Notes: a model not told the origin generated them from the letters alone. Shown: positions 11,821-23,975, counted from the first letter of the stretch. The stretch is DNA of 64,000 nt from Rutpela maculata (GCA_936432065.2 OW386291.2:109061823-109125822); one strand, 5' to 3'. Program-made: numbers and translations.

Positions 11821-13929
11821 GTAGTTCGTAGACTGTGCAAGACACACACCCTTACGTCCATTTCAGGCAGTTCGATTGTAAGATGTGAGACGCCAACATA
11901 CCAACGATACTCTTTGCTTGCTTCCCACGTTAGTGACGTCCGTTCAAAGATAAACTGGTTCGACTATATGCATACCGAATTTGCATGCTGATATAATTTT
12001 GAGTTAGTAGTTTATGATGTCAGAATATCACTAGTAATAACACGCACCGCTTGGTGTGCTGAGATTACTACAAAGTTATATATAAGCACTTTTTACGGAG
12101 CAGTTACTGTTTTAAAATAATATCGTCTTGATGCCATAAAATTATTAGTAAGTTAAAAAAACTGCGAAATTATTTATTTTCGCATTATTCAGACATTAAT
12201 TAAAATAACGTATTATGCACATTTCAATTTTATCACGTACAAATATTTTCAAATTTTCTTTAGTTTTTCGTTTTCCCATTTTTTCCTATTATATAAAACA
12301 GAAATACTCTTAAGAAGAATTTGAAGACATATATGGCAAGAAACGCAAAATAGTGTTGATAAATCATAAAATCAGTGCGATATCTACATTTTATACACAA
12401 CTGTGCGTAAGAACAAGCTTACTTAGCTTGTATGTAATGGATAGCATTGTATGTTGTACAATAACTTACAGTAGTGGTCGTAGCAAATAGTTATTTACAT
12501 ATCAAGGCTTGTAAGTCTATTTTACAAGTCGAGAACACAGTTGTTCTAGACCTGTAAACAGATGATACAAGCCTAGGTGCGTAAGACGTCTTTCGTACTA
12601 CTAGCAATATTACAATTTTTAGGAAAATTCATTCCCAATTATTATATTTCAAGATTTATCGACCTCATTTATTAGTTGGCTTAGACTCTAATTGGAGTGT
12701 GTTTGCTTTCCACTATGGTTACTGTCAATAAGTTGTCAAATTGATGACTTCATAATAATTTCGGCCATTCAAGTTATTTACGTGAGTTTTTGCAACAAAC
12801 ATATGGATTATGAAGAAAGTATCGACATTCAGGAGGCAGCCAAAAAATGCGTGTGCTTCGTTGGTGCCAGAATTTCATTATTATTTAACTTCCTTATTAC
12901 TTTACTTTTTTGACCTAGGACATAAAAGTAAATTTTGCACTTTTTTGCTTATGGGGTGTAAATGACACTTTCATGACACTTACAGAGCTAGTAATGAGAA
13001 AACACTATTTATGATAATATTTGAAATTTGCACAATATCTTAGAATGAAATGACTTGAAACATCATTTATTTATGTTAATGCTAATATAGGCATTTGAAT
13101 CAGTGAATAATGGATAGCATTTTTCTTGAAAAAACACGTACATAATGGATACATTATTTAATAATATGGAATAAATATCTTTATATACTCTTATTAGGTT
13201 ATATAATAATTAATGAACTACTTTTGGACAATTAATAGTACCCATAAACAAATAGCATGAGTTATAATGAGTGAGTTATTATAAATCACTAGGTACAGAG
13301 CCAGTCACCTTTATCATCATGCTGAGCCTGTCCAATCGGCATAACGCGCGACACGAAGGTGTGGCTCTGTCCGAGAGAAATTCTTTTCCGATACGGTGAA
13401 ATAGAACGGTCCATTATATTGAAGGTAGGAAGGTGAATCATGTTTGAATAGTTTCGACGTTTTCAAATCAAGATAAGTAATATTTGTGCCAAAAGAGATG
13501 AATTCGGTTAGTGAAGATGAACTAATATGTACACCACCAGAATGAAGAAAAGTAGCTAATGATACAATACATAATGTATTACAAGAAAAATTGCAGAACA
13601 AATATAAAAGTGTGTACAAAAATTAAATTTTACAGTTAATTTTATTAATAAAGAAACTGAGTAATTTAAACAAAATTTTCTCAATTTAATATTTATTATT
13701 CTAATCGTAGATAAAGTATAGTATTCAACTTGCGATAATGGGAATAACTCACTTGATGAATTACAGCACTCTCCTGCGGTTCATGCTGTAAACTTCATCT
13801 GCGTGCGTTATTATCTAGATTACCACTCGTTGAATAATATACTATTATTCCGTGTATTTTTTTGACTAAGACAACCATAAAAGTTTCGCGCCTATATAAT
13901 AAATCAATATAATATAAATCTTTTTTCAG
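11821..13929. other. Intronic DNA without recognised gene
   Basis: AT-rich intron sequence. The first 150 bases resume the flank of the preceding transposon and contain the end motif described for the IS630-like element. A short direct/inverted repeat of the type TACAAGCC/GGCTTGTA occurs near 12500-12580. Open frames at 12692 and 13317 show no domain. Nothing else was recognised before the Vmat exon. Confidence 0.4.
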
Positions 13930-14080
13930 CCAACATCACCATGTTAGATCTTGAAGCTGCAGAAAAAGAACTACGTCATAAGGATTTGGTGCAGGAAACT
14001 GTACAGGTGGGAATGATGTTTGCCTCGAAGGCTTTTGTGCAGTTATTGGCCAACCCATTCGTTGGACCTCTAACTCATAG
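13930..14080 (+). CDS. Vmat: Vmat internal exon: end of lumenal loop 1 and TM2
   Basis: After TTTTTTCAG the exon reads CC AAC ATC ACC ATG, completing a Thr codon with the previous exon's last A, so phases fit. It encodes the end of the glycosylated loop, an acidic/basic stretch (LDLEAAEKELRHKD), then TM2 with VGMMFASKAFVQLLANPF and the start of the TM2-TM3 loop (VGPLTHR), the place of the MFS signature loop. The Lys in ASKA corresponds to the TM2 lysine known in mammalian VMAT2 to form a charge pair with a TM11 aspartate. It ends CATAG|GTAAGC in phase 2. The preceding intron is 9,682 bp and contains several transposons. Confidence 0.93.
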
Positions 14081-14729
14081 GTAAGCACAACTAAAGTTAT
14101 TTTAAAATTAAACATAATTTTAAAAATCTTTCATAAGTATTCCAGACAGACGATTTAAACAATTTTTTTTGTACATTTCATATTTTTAGTGAAAGAATAA
14201 TGAGGTAAAGTGAATAGAAAATATCAGACTTAATATAACGGGTGACAATGAGGTTAGCACCGTTCAAATTTCTAGATTGTTTTAGAGATAGAAATTTGAA
14301 ATTTGGTATACAAAAAGCCACATTTAAATGACAAATTTCGCTCCCGCTATAGCCGACAGTGGTAGCAACTTTTGATTTTTATATAATTTTGCATATGAAT
14401 TCTTCATGAATATTGTCTAAATATTGGTTGTGGCATTCTCTTAATTTTTCTATTGGGATGCTCTGCCACATGTATTTTCTTCTAAACAATGTCTGAAATC
14501 TACAAAATAATACAGTAGGGTGGTTTTTGATAAACTCAACATTGTTTAAAAAAAAACTATCAACTAGATATATCAACAGTTCTGTGTAAGCAATAAGTAT
14601 CTACTGAATATAACAAATATATTCTTAAAGCTGTGTATTTAATATACACAGCACACAAACATTATAACACGCTTTGAGAAAGGAAACAGACTCGTTTTCC
14701 GAAACGTCAGCAAAATACGTCATTTTAAC

Positions 14730-14857
14730 CTTCCCACAATAAAATTGTGGGAGGTTACTACAATTAGTCCAAAATCGAAAATTGAGATAACATCAAATCT
14801 TTACGTTTTGAGGTCCCAGGAACCCAAAAAAGTTGTTTTTGAAAAATGTCTGTGTGT

Positions 14858-14915
<58 letters not shown>

Positions 14916-14990
14916 CTGTTAGCACGATAGCGGCGAAGCCACTAAACGGATATGGATGAAACTTTGCATGAGGGTTTCTTTAGTGCTCCA
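14730..14990 (+). repeat. (TG)n microsatellite within a short interspersed element
   Basis: A run of TG with single interruptions spans about 14850-14913. It is preceded by a hairpin CCCACAATAAAATTGTGGG at 14733-14752 and followed by GTTAGCACGATAGCGGCGAA and ACGGATATGGATGAAACTTT. Such a simple-repeat core between conserved flanks is a common design of abundant non-autonomous elements in arthropods. The class is not determined. Confidence 0.6.
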
Positions 14991-15839
14991 GAAGATCTGA
15001 AAAGGTTTTGGTTGAGAACGGATTACGTTTGTTGCTGTTTTGGCACAACAAGTTGTTTATTTTATGATTACTTACAATTTGTAATCGAACCATTGAAAAG
15101 CAGTAAAAATTCCGATTTCAACGATATATAACACTTGCACTCTTTAGCTTTGGTTTCCGTGAAAAAAATTAAAAACCAAATAACACGCTTCTTGTGTAAA
15201 ATATATTTTATAGTGGAACCACAGAATACAGGAACTGCACAGAGGCGAAGTCTTTGGCGGTTCCTTTCAGTTTTGATGGCTCGTTTTCTGTGACCTTGCG
15301 TACCAGTTGCGTCTACACCACGGTGTATTAAATAGGTGGTCCGGCACTTTCCTATTATAATAATGGCTTCGTAAGTGCATGGTTTCTATTTACTTTAATA
15401 GATGGCGCGAGCAATACGGTCCTACAATTACCTGAGCATGTGCATCGCATAACTAACATAACCTCAAATTTTAAGGTGTTTTCGTTTATTCTCATATTTA
15501 ATGTTTGTAACCGAAATTTGAAACGTAGGTATAAATATTGTAGATGGACGGATTACGAGTGAATTAATAATACACCTACGTCACATTACGTCACAAATAA
15601 GAAAAATTCTTAGAAACTGGTGCAGATATCGACTTAACTATTGGAAACATCCAATTAAAGTTTGAAACGTAGATGGAAATATTGTAGATGGATGGAATAC
15701 GAGTGAATTAAAAATACACCTACGTTCTGATGACGTCGTAAAAGCGTAAAATTCTTATAACAGGCGAACTGATGATGATATCAAAAAAATATTTCTACAA
15801 GACGAGTCAAGAAATTTTTTTTTTTTAATTTCCAAGAAA
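14991..15839. other. Intronic DNA with short dispersed repeats
   Basis: No gene seen. Two related stretches at about 15520-15580 and 15665-15725 share AAACGTAGRTRKAAATATTG and ACGAGTGAATTAAWAATACA, which suggests a local duplication of about 140 bp. The rest is unremarkable AT-rich intron sequence. Confidence 0.4.
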
Positions 15840-16590
15840 TATCAAATTTTCGGAGAAATGTCACTTTTCAGAAAAATGTCAGATTTTTAAAAAATGTCAA
15901 ATTTTCAGGAAAACGTCAAATTTTCGGAGAAATGTCACTTTTCAGAAAAATGTCAAATTTTCGAAAAAATGTTGAATTTTCAGGGAAATGTCACTTTTCA
16001 GAAAAATGTCAAATTTTCAAAAAAAGTCAAATTTTCGAAGAAATGTCACATTTCGGAAAAATACCAAACGTTTGAAAATTGTCAAATTTTCGGAGTAGTC
16101 ATTTCAGAAAAATGTCAAATTTTCGAAAAAATGTCAAATTTTCGAAAAAATGTCAAATTTTCGGAGAAATGTCACTTTTCAGAAAAATGTCAAATTTTCG
16201 AAAAAATGTTAAATTTTCAGGGAAATGTCACTTTTCAGAATTATGTCAAATTTTCAAAAAAATGTCAAATTTTCGAAAAAACGTCAAATTTTCGAAGAAA
16301 TGTCACCTTTCAGAAAAATACCAAATGTTTGAAAATTGTCAAATTTTCGGAGTAATGTCATTTCAGGAAAATGTCAAATTTTCGAAAAAATGTCAAATTT
16401 TCAGAGAAATGTCACTTTTCAGAAAAATGTCAAAAATTCAGGAAAATGTCAAATTTTCGAAAAAACGTCAAATTTTCGAAGAAATGTCACCTTTCAGAAA
16501 AACGTCAAATGTTTGAAAATTGTCAAATTTTCGGAGTAATTTCACTTCAGAAAAATGTCAAATTTTCAGAAAAATGTCAAATTTTATTAA
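15840..16590 (+). repeat. Degenerate minisatellite with spurious open frames
   Basis: About 750 bp built from short units of the form AAAATGTCAAATTTTCGGAG and AAATGTCACTTTTCAGA. Higher-order blocks recur roughly every 220-250 bp (compare 16140, 16261 and 16379). Because unit lengths tend to keep phase, three frames stay open for up to 153 codons (15894-16355, repeats of KCQIFEKMSNFRKNVKF). No start context, codon bias or domain argues for expression, so I do not annotate a protein. Confidence 0.85.
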
Positions 16591-16787
16591 ATGAACTCAA
16601 AGGAAAATTCCCAAAAAATACTACGGGTCCATTTGTGGTATAAGTTCTCTGCTAGTGTGTTAAAGCGTGCAGACTGTATGCTGAGTATTTTTGACGTGTC
16701 AGGTGTATCGAGAGATTACAAGTTTTTTCGATATTTATAAAGCCCACGGATAGTGTGAGAGTCCATCCTGAACCGCTTACAAGCTCT

Positions 16788-16840
16788 ACAAGTGTAAGCA
16801 ATCCCACCGGAACGCTTTCGGTGGGATTGCTTACACTTGT
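16788..16840. repeat. Perfect 22-bp stem hairpin
   Basis: Arms 16788-16809 (ACAAGTGTAAGCAATCCCAC followed by CG) and 16819-16840 are exact reverse complements, with a 9-nt loop GAACGCTTT. The stem is GC-richer than the surrounding intron and is followed by a T run. It could be a foldback transposon end, a recent palindrome or a short-hairpin RNA precursor; no mature-arm evidence can be read from sequence. Confidence 0.85.
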
Positions 16841-18223
16841 TTTTTCGTTTAGTTGTTTCCCGTATCAATAATCAAAATTATTAAGTGCTCTTGCCTACGA
16901 ACGTTTTTATAGAATTGTGTTTATTTTCATATTAATTTTAGGGCCATGTAGACACATTATAATTTTAACCTAGTCTTTAAGCCTGCCTACAGAAGACAGG
17001 AGCTACTTTTCTATTTTTCTCCAAGCCAAACCGGAACTTCCCCGTCCAGCTTCACACTCGCCACGGCGGTGTTCACCGTGGTTGTCTGGCTGGCCCCGGG
17101 CTAGGATCCGATGAAGCATATATTTGTATTAAAAACATTGAATAAAATATTAATGTTGTGCAGACTATAAATTTAACACTCAAGTTCTTAGGTCCAAATC
17201 CCACCGAACGCAAGACTTTTTTTCCCGTTGTAATACGAAAAAAATATTTCAACTTAATAAATATAATTAAATGAGATCGTTCATATTGTTTAGTGCTCTT
17301 TTCGGCTTCAAAGAATCACCGGGTGGGGAGGTTCCAACCGCTTCCAGTAGCTGCCGATTTTTTATATTTTTGTTCTTATTCACAATTTGTCAAAAACCAC
17401 CCTCTAACTGTTCCTTTGAAGTAAAAGTCACAGGCGTAGAGGTTATAAGAAACAGAGAAAAATTCTTCATGAAATTTTCTTTACAACGATGAATTACAAG
17501 TTAGGGATTTATTTTTAAATTCCTGTCATAATTTCGAAAAAGCGAAAAAGCAAACATAACTGCATGAGTGTTTTCAAATAATTCAGTCAGTAGGCCTTGA
17601 ACATCATCATATTCAAATAATACTAACTAAATTATTTATAAACGTTAAAATTAGGTAAATTAAATTTTGTATATTGTGTGACATTTTAGTCCGCGTGGTC
17701 AATCTTGAATTTTTTTTACACGTTAAATGAAGTGTAGATTCCATATCTTGTAAATTACAGCTGTGCTACTTGTAACTACTGTTTTTTGAACAAAAAAGTT
17801 TTGAACATATCGATCCTGATAAAAAAAACTATAATCTTGGAAGTAACTAATATTGCATCGACTGATTACTTCATGAAACCATTCATTGGTAACAATTGCA
17901 AAGTGTAACTTCATGAACATTCATGACAAATCATCTTTAACAAAAAAATGAGTTTGTGAAGGTATATTTTATCTTTATTTCCATCTTTTAAAAGTCGCCT
18001 CAATCTATCAATAGGAATTTTTAAACTATTTTTCCTATAATCATGAGCTTTTTCTGGATCAGATTGATAAATTTCAGGATTTTGACCAAAAACTGTTAAT
18101 CTGGACCCCACTGTACACCTGTAAAATTTAATACATAGTTACGTTTCATTAAATAACTGAATAGTATAGCACCTACATAAAGAAATCGATTCATTTCAAA
18201 GTAAACGTGCATCGAAACTAAGT

Positions 18224-20992
18224 AGGTACGGTCAGACACAGCTACTTTTTACTGCGTAGTTTTAGTGTTGCAGCTGCAAAAGTTTCGTGTCGTGTTCATG
18301 TTGTAGAACTCTCCAAAATCGTCCTAAGTTGAAGACAGAATCAAAATTCGACTTAGGCAAAAATTTCATTTAAAGACATTTTTAAGAGTCTGCAGAGGCA
18401 CAGATCAGTCCATAAGGACCGTTTTGGGTTCTATAAGGCGTTGGAAATGACCAGGTGAAAATTCGAAGAAACACCGAATTTTCACTTAAGAAAAATGTTC
18501 TTGGTTCAGGATATGTGAGCAAAAGTATATAATGACAAATATTTTTGAATAATATACTTTTTCAAAGGTACCACAAATTGGACTTTGAAAAATAATATTT
18601 TTGAAAGGGCGTCGAAATTTGGCTCAAGAATCGATTTATCGAAAGTACGCCAAAATTTCACTTGCAGACTAATTTTTCAAAACTGCGTTGAAATTTGGCT
18701 TGAAAATCGATTTTTCAAAAGTACGCCAAAATTTCACCCGCAGATTAATTTTTCAAAACTACCTTGAAATTTGGCTTGAAAATCGATTTTTCAAAAGTAC
18801 GTGAAAATTTCACCCGCAGATTAATTTTTCAAAACTACCTTGAAATTTGGCTTGAAAATTGATTTTTCAAAAGTACGCCGAAATTGGTATTAAAATAGAT
18901 TTTTCAAAAGTACTGCAAAGTCAGTTTAGTATGAGCATAAAATTTTAGCGATGCACTGCATCCAAGAGGCAAAATAGAAGATTTTGACAAAGCCGGCGTA
19001 GTGCCGATAAGCAAAAATTGATAAAAATAAATGCACATGTACAAGGCCGGTTTCTCACATAGAAAGAGTTGGGATTGACTCAGCGGCTCGCAATTTGGTC
19101 GAGCGCGTTGAGTGGTCCAGACAAAGCAATGGTAGGAAAGCCAATAGCAGGGCTTTCCAAATGACAAAGTTATAGAGGAAAACGCCTTGTGCATAAAAAT
19201 CCAAAAATTCAATTTTGCCTAAAAGTCGCTCGAAGTTGGGTTGCTGCCATATCGATAATATTGAACAACTGCATAGGAGCAAGTAAATCGTGGACTGATC
19301 GAACGCCATTAAACTTATGCAGTTATAAGTCCTCATGAATGTGTTTGAGTACGTAATTCTCCACGATACAAAAAGTTTAAAGCTAGGTAGTCTCTAGTGA
19401 AACTAAATTCATTTAGTAAAACTTTTTTTGGTTAAAATCAGTCAATCGTAATTATGAATTACAAATAGTCTCAGACTTCTCTAAAAAGCTCGCATTTTGA
19501 TTCTGAGAAGGTATGCATGAATCTTTTCTACCTAATCGATCGTTAGCGTAAGCGCTCTCGTTTGTATGGTCTGAAAGCCATTACCTTGTTTGGGGAAGGC
19601 ACGATTCTTATCTTGAGAATTTTGTATAACCGCTTCTGTTAAATAAACAGATTCTTTGAACTATTGTTTCTTAATTGATCTTGAAGCCTGTTGACGGTCT
19701 ATAATCCCTGGAACTTTCGTATCGAAAACCGGATGTGTCGAGTTAATTCACATTAACACTTGACCTTCTGGTTCCCCTACGGAAGTTTTATAGGGATTTT
19801 TTTATGCATTTTTGAGAAACAGAGTCCGTTATTAGCAGCCCAAAACGTGGATTCCGCGTACCAAATCTAATCCCTCCGCAGAGAAATTCTTCGGTTGGGA
19901 TTTTTTTATGCAAAAATTCAGGAAATTAAGAGGTGTGCCTAAACCCCTAACGAGGGAATTCAGGTCCAGAGAGAACGTCATTACCGATCTGTGGTAGTGC
20001 AGAACGGGGTAATATGCGACTGGCGCCCCCTGAGAAATAAATTGGTGTCGCGTCATTTTGACGCCCGGTAGTGCGTTCTTCTACATTCGCACTGATCCTA
20101 AAACTATCGTGCAGTGGGCAGTTTTTTCTACTGCAGCTACCCGTCAAAACTTCAAGTCTGGAAGAAGGTTGCAATGAAGTTCACACACAACACGCTGTTT
20201 TTGCATCGTGCAACCAGGTGCTGTATCCTAGCTATTGTTCCTTGACATCTCGCTGTGTTTGTGTTGTAATATACATAATAAAATCTGATTTGTGTACTGT
20301 AAAACATGGTGACGAGACACTAGCTACAGTTTGTTCATTAGCTGTACTATTAAAAAGAAGAAGACGCCGACGCCAGACGAAAACAATAATTTGGATGAAA
20401 GAATGGACAAGAAATAGATAAAAGTTATAACTTTCGTACGCGGTGACAGCCCGCCCAATTAATTTCAATATATGTTGACTTTTAGGTGTCAAAACAATGT
20501 TTCTTAGCTATAGATATCAAATACTTAAAGATCTCTCCAAGATGAAACATGTATCTTATTAAAGAATAGATTTTAAAAAAAATCACTACAAGCAGCTTTA
20601 ATGCTATATTTATTCTTTATAACTATAAACAAACAAGAATGATTCATTTAAAAATATTAATAGTTTTGTCAAGCCGCAACTTATTCACAAATATATTTAT
20701 TTAAAATATTAGGTACACAAATGGATACCAACTTTAAAAATACTGCACTCGCTGCCGCTGCAAAAGTCTCAACCAAATAGATATTTTTTGCAGCCACCGC
20801 TACTCTTTAAAATTCAATTCACACGTGGCTACTTTTGGGGGTGCACGCAGAATATAAATATTGTACGCAACCCAACTGCACGCGGCTACTTTTAAAGTTG
20901 CACAGATGTTCACATGAAGATTCACTTGAACTGCACAGTTTCTTAGACTGCACCGCAGCAAAAGCAGCTGAGTCTGACCTACCTTTAAACGT
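18224..20992. mobile_element. Possible 2.8-kb element bounded by imperfect TIRs
   Basis: Left end GTACGGTCAGACACAGCTAC at 18229 and a complementary right end (GCTGAGTCTGACCTACC, about 20967-20983) followed inward by TGCAGC-rich motifs on both sides suggest an element of about 2.8 kb. It encloses the 76-bp tandem array and a region at about 19490-20030 that looks like LTR remains (AATAAA near 19642, TGGCGCCCCCTGAG near 20019). No coding region was recognised. Boundaries and class are weak. Confidence 0.35.
18575..18912. repeat. 76-bp tandem array
   Basis: Four to four and a half copies of a 76-bp unit, with TTGAAAATCGATTTTTCAAA recurring at intervals of 76 (anchor positions 18625, 18701, 18777, 18853). 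Divergence is a few changes per unit. It gives rise to a short chance open frame at 18585 which is not a gene. Confidence 0.85.
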
Positions 20993-21545
20993 ATAATGCA
21001 TTAAATCAAAGGTTAATGTTTTGGGCTTTGCTAAAGTAAGAAATAAGCTTTCCATTTGAAAAAATTAAATTGAAAGTATTTATTTTTTGTTTTTCAGAAA
21101 AATAGTATTTCAATTCAAAATGGCGATTTCTGCACGAAATCAATTTTCATTTAAATGCTGCACTAATACATAATATTCAAGGCAAACTGACTAAAATATT
21201 GGAAAACGCCCTATTGCGGTAATCAACTTAGCTTTTTCGCTTTTTTGAAATTAGTACGCAATTATAAAAACATATACCCACTTGTAATAAATGCATCATT
21301 GTAACTAAAATGTATTCAAACATGTAAAAATACACACAGGGTGCTGTTAAGTCAGAAGTGGAATTTTTCATCTATGACGTGCGAATGGTGGATTTTTGTA
21401 TCATACATGCTATAATACCATATTTCATATTTTTAATCTTAAAAACAATTGAATTTAAATGAGACTAGTCTCGTTGTCCGGTATATGCACAGATTTTTAC
21501 TCGGTTTTTTGTATTTACTTACCAAAATAATTTTTCCTTTTATAG

Positions 21546-21604
21546 AATTGGCTACAGCGTTCCCATGTTTGCAGGATTCATCATAATGTTTCTTTCTACT
21601 ATAA
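21546..21604 (+). CDS. Vmat: Vmat internal exon: TM3
   Basis: A 59-bp mini-exon after TTTTATAG. Its first A completes the Arg codon begun by the previous exon, and it encodes IGYSVPMFAGFIIMFLSTI, the TM2-TM3 loop end and TM3. The donor is A|GTAAGTAT, leaving one base. Both neighbours join in frame: AG+A gives Arg and A+TA gives Ile. Mammalian VMATs have the near-identical RIGYPIPIFAGF at this position. The flanking introns are 7,465 and 10,600 bp. Confidence 0.92.
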
Positions 21605-21910
21605 GTAAGTATAACATGGCGCAAACCATTTACATGGTGTATAAATGCAGTCATAATCGGACTGACCAAATTTGCTGACTTGCGATTGTTTGGGGTCTGA
21701 CACGCCAAAGTGGACCGAGGTGTTCATAATCTCGAAGTGTAATTAAAGAATTAACAGATCAGATCAAGAGATTACAATCATTTTATAAAACTGTATGAAA
21801 AGGTAAAACATTTGCTGTTGAATTTAATGAAGTGTTTTGTCATGGATTTTTCATTGGCATTGAAAATGATATCAAAAAACGAATAGTCAGTCATTTAATT
21901 TGCTACTATG

Positions 21911-22246
21911 TACAGGGTGGACAAAATTAGATGGAATTTGGGGTTTTCTCTAAAACTATGGCACATAGACAAAAACTAATATAGGTGTCTCGAGCTCGAT
22001 TTTCGAGAAACAAACAATGGCGCAAACCGCGATCGTCTTTCTTTTTCGACTACCGAGCTACAGAGCGTTTTTACAAAAATTGACATTTATATCTCAATTA
22101 CCAAATGTCGAATCGAAAATCGAGTTACACATTCCTAAGGCACTTTTTTTGAGTAGAATCCGTCGCTGATAAGAAGAAAATTATGCATGCCTCAGTTTTC
22201 GAGATATAGATATAACTTGTGTTTTTTTAAAATGGAACACCCTGTA
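21911..22246. mobile_element. TA-flanked MITE, CAGGGTG family, copy 2
   Basis: TA-CAGGGTGGACAAAATTAG on the left and AATGGAACACCCTG-TA on the right. The body is in inverted orientation relative to copies 1 and 3 (for example GAAAATTATGCATGCCTCAG here). Together with copy 3, 110 bp downstream, it forms a head-to-head pair able to fold on itself. Confidence 0.85.
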
Positions 22247-22355
22247 AATTATTTTTTCTAACTAGACATTGATAAACTAATCATCCTGAGTGATGTATAG
22301 TACCTGCCCAATGAACCTACCTACCTAATGAACCTACCTACCTAATAAAATAATT

Positions 22356-22678
22356 TAGAGGGTGTTCTATTTAAAAAAAACACAAGTTATATCTATATCT
22401 CGAACTGAGGCATGCATAATTTTCTTCTTATCAGCAACGGATTCTACTCAAAAAAAGTGCCTTAGGAATGTGTAACTCGATTTTCGATTCGACACTTGGT
22501 AATTGAGATAATGCCAATTTTTCAAAAACGCTCTGTAGCTCGGTAGTCGAAAAATATAGACGATCGCGATTTGGGCCATTGTTTGTTTCTCGAAAATCGA
22601 GCTCATTATATTGATTTTTATCTGTCTGTCATAGTTTTAGAGAAACCTAAAATCCTATCTAATTTGGCCCACCCTGTA
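22356..22678. mobile_element. TA-flanked MITE, CAGGGTG family, copy 3
   Basis: TA-GAGGGTGTTC on the left and GGCCCACCCTG-TA on the right, same orientation as copy 1. It shares GAGGCATGCATAATTTTC, AGCAACGGATT and GCTCTGTAGCTCGGTAGTCG. Slightly shorter than copy 2 owing to small deletions. Non-coding. Confidence 0.85.
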
Positions 22679-22798
22679 ATACAAGAGAAGGACATCTGTC
22701 AACAAAAGTATTAATCCCAGTGATGTACTTTCTATTGGTATATTTCAATTCACCCTATCTGTAGTGGTATTCTTCGGACGTAACGAAAAACTAGAGGC

Positions 22799-23975
22799 AT
22801 TATACTCTTCGCCGATTTACTGAGCTTTTTATATAATTGTTACACATTCTATAGGATACTCTTCGCATTTTTCTTGTAAATAATGTTAGTTTTTGGACAT
22901 TCCAAATTTTGTGATACCAACTTTGTTGTGAAAAAAAAAATATATGAAAAAAAAATCACGATGTGAGGGATCGAACCCGGGACCCTTGGATTGCCAATTG
23001 CCAATTGCAATATTCTTTATTTTATTTAACTATTGGTACAATTAATTTATTACTTCGTTCATATTTCAGTTGACAATCAAATGTATAATCTTAGCGTCAC
23101 AGGTTACGCGTATATGCGCACGAGTGACGCCACGGCCGGATATTGTGGCAGGAATGACTTCATGATTGTAGCTTTATTTACGTTAAATGATTTCTTTAAT
23201 AAAGTATAATCATATTTTAGTATTTTAATATCTTTCGATTTCAGATTTTAGTTTAATTATTGTAAAAAGCAACGGGAGTAATATTTTAATGTGCAGGGAA
23301 AATTTACAAAAACCCTGCTTCTGTTAGTCAGATGAATAAAAACAGTTATTTGTCTATACGACAAATTATTAGAAGTTGTTCAGATCTCGGCGGAGGGTCA
23401 AGGGGGTTAGAGGGAGGCCCTTGGATTGCGAGACGAAACTCTTGCCGCTACACCACCATTTCTTATTACTAAAATTGTTAATGAGTGTAATATATACCAT
23501 TAGAAAATTTATTGTGATTATTAGGAAAACACATTAGTAAAATGTATTAAAAAAAAATAGTGATAGGAAATAACATTTCGCAAGGTTTCTATTTATTACA
23601 AACCATAAAAAAATGCAAAAAATATTTTTTTAAATTTTAAATTACTAATAACTTTTTTATTTACCAATCAATTTTGTTAAAAAACAATAGGGTTCTTCCT
23701 CTAGCTAACGCTAAGTTACTCTCCAAATTTCAATACAATCGGATTTTTCTTTCTTGAGTTATCGTGCTTACAAGAAACGTGACGGACGGACAGACGGACA
23801 GACGGACAGACGGACGGACAGACGGACAAACGGACAGACGGACATTTTGAAAGTTGTTCAGAATTCGTTCACTAACATAACGATATAAAAAATTTTTCTC
23901 TACGAGCGATATTTACTGATTTAGAAATGTGCCGATCAAATACAATATACTCTTCGTTTTTGCGAAGAGTATAAT
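22799..23975. mobile_element. Element with ATTATACTCTTCGC termini and GACGGACA repeats
   Basis: The 14-bp sequence ATTATACTCTTCGC at 22799-22812 is repeated in complement at 23962-23975, and the right end folds as a hairpin (ACTCTTCG / CGAAGAGT). A (GACGGACA)n run occupies about 23778-23845, just after GTTATCGTGCTTACAAGAAA. This arrangement recurs in abundant non-autonomous elements of arthropods; class uncertain. It also holds the split SINE head described separately. Confidence 0.6.
22955..23466 (-). mobile_element. tRNA-derived SINE head split by a 424-bp insertion
   Basis: On the minus strand, 23466-23418 carries a box-A-like GTGTAGCGGCAAGAG and 22993-22955 carries a perfect box-B-like GGGTTCGATCCC. 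Between them lies an insertion (22994-23417) flanked by the 11-bp direct repeat CCCTTGGATTG at 22983-22993 and 23418-23428. Removing insert and one repeat puts the two Pol III boxes at tRNA-like spacing. The insert's end next to 22994 has CCAATTGCCAATTG, perhaps a simple tail of a minus-strand retroelement. Confidence 0.65.

Noticed and set aside
12050..12115. TATATAAG followed by a possible initiator, like a core promoter
   Set aside because: No transcription unit starts downstream, and AT-rich introns give many such matches.
14379..14576. Minus-strand 65-aa frame with some likeness to a Tc1-type C-terminus
   Set aside because: Too short and lacking the second and third catalytic motifs.
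15894..16355. 153-codon open frame of repeated KCQIFEKMSNFRKN
   Set aside because: It is produced by a short-unit minisatellite; neighbouring frames are equally open and there is no sign of selection.
19490..20060. Possible LTR with AATAAA and TGGCGCCCCC primer-site-like sequence
   Set aside because: No matching second LTR, no target duplication and no gag/pol nearby; kept only as a remark under the enclosing element.
22955..22990. tRNA gene suggested by GGTTCGATCC on the minus strand
   Set aside because: Only a tRNA-like SINE head is present, and it is split by an insertion; no cloverleaf can be closed.
23778..23845. Regular GACGGACA repeats considered as a CRISPR-like array
   Set aside because: Simple tandem repeat without spacers, in a eukaryotic intron.
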